A stretch of DNA of 5,713 nt from assembly GCA_029218485.1 (NCBI GenBank), contig JAQXRK010000121.1, forward strand, positions 1 to 5,713, written 5' to 3'. The notes under the pieces are model-generated. The model was not told the DNA's origin. It saw only the letters and a program-made list of their open reading frames with translations, and searched no databases. The DNA is from a bacterium. GTDB taxonomy: Bacteria; Bacillota; Clostridia; Christensenellales; CAG-138. Both the position numbers and the translations under genes were made by a program. Below, piece by piece: positions 5,625 to 5,713 of this stretch; position 1 is the first letter of the stretch; each line of letters begins with the position of its first letter.

Positions 5625-5713
5625 ATGAAATACGTTTGTGACGTCTGCGGTTATGTGTACGATGAAACGCTGGGCGATCCCGATAACGGGATTGCGCCGG
5701 GCACCCGCTTTGA
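5625..5713 (+). CDS. Rubredoxin, truncated by window end
   Basis: The first 29 codons of a small iron-sulfur electron carrier, starting MKYVCDVCGYVYDETLGD. C5 and C8 form the first CxxCGYVY half of the Fe(Cys)4 site; the second CPxC pair should lie beyond the window, for a likely total of 50-55 residues. The DPDNGIAPGT stretch is the long loop typical of canonical stand-alone rubredoxin, and the rubredoxin module of the preceding gene lacks it. AAAGGAG at 5609-5615 lies 9 bases before the ATG, and the gap from the flavodiiron gene is 28 bases, so they are probably cotranscribed. It may pass electrons to that enzyme or to a peroxide reductase, but a longer protein beginning with a rubredoxin domain cannot be excluded. 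Confidence 0.93.
   Translation, partial: MKYVCDVCGYVYDETLGDPDNGIAPGTRF

Noticed and set aside
1..5713. CRISPR arrays, insertion sequences, tRNA or rRNA genes
   Set aside because: I saw no regularly spaced repeats, transposase-like reading frames, terminal inverted repeats, or tRNA or rRNA signatures on either strand. Genes fill nearly all the window.

Overview
The window looks like a chromosomal segment of a strictly anaerobic, GC-rich Gram-positive bacterium, most likely a Clostridia/Oscillospirales-type gut or sediment anaerobe. The reasons are a class III (oxygen-sensitive) ribonucleotide reductase, a flavodiiron protein and rubredoxins, strong Shine-Dalgarno sequences (AAGGAGG type) before every gene, and codons ending mostly in G or C. 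The taxonomic guess is inference from gene content and style, not from any marker gene.

Layout. Bases 1-155 hold no gene that I can establish; they contain several GC-rich inverted repeats and perhaps the last 29 codons of an upstream + strand gene. A Crp/Fnr-family regulator lies on the minus strand (156-806). A short divergent control region (807-933) separates it from four co-directional + strand genes: nrdD (934-3093), nrdG (3150-3728), a four-module flavodiiron/flavin reductase/rubredoxin fusion (3758-5596), and a stand-alone rubredoxin cut off by the window end (5625 onward). The gaps between the + strand genes are 56, 29 and 28 bases, with no terminator seen, so they are probably one operon.

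How the parts may work together. NrdD makes deoxyribonucleotides without oxygen using a glycyl radical that NrdG installs with S-adenosylmethionine and a 4Fe-4S cluster; oxygen destroys this radical. The third gene encodes an enzyme expected to reduce O2 or NO, with its own flavin reductase and rubredoxin modules, and the fourth gene supplies another rubredoxin. The operon therefore reads as DNA-precursor synthesis packaged with its own O2/NO scavenging line.

Control. A perfect 16-bp palindrome (851-866) has the 5-6-5 geometry of a Crp-family operator. It is centred about 41.5 bp before the predicted nrdD transcription start, the classical class II activator position, and it covers the predicted -35 element of the regulator gene. 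The simplest model is that the regulator activates the nrdD operon and represses itself from one site. This is inferred from sequence geometry and is the most testable proposal here.
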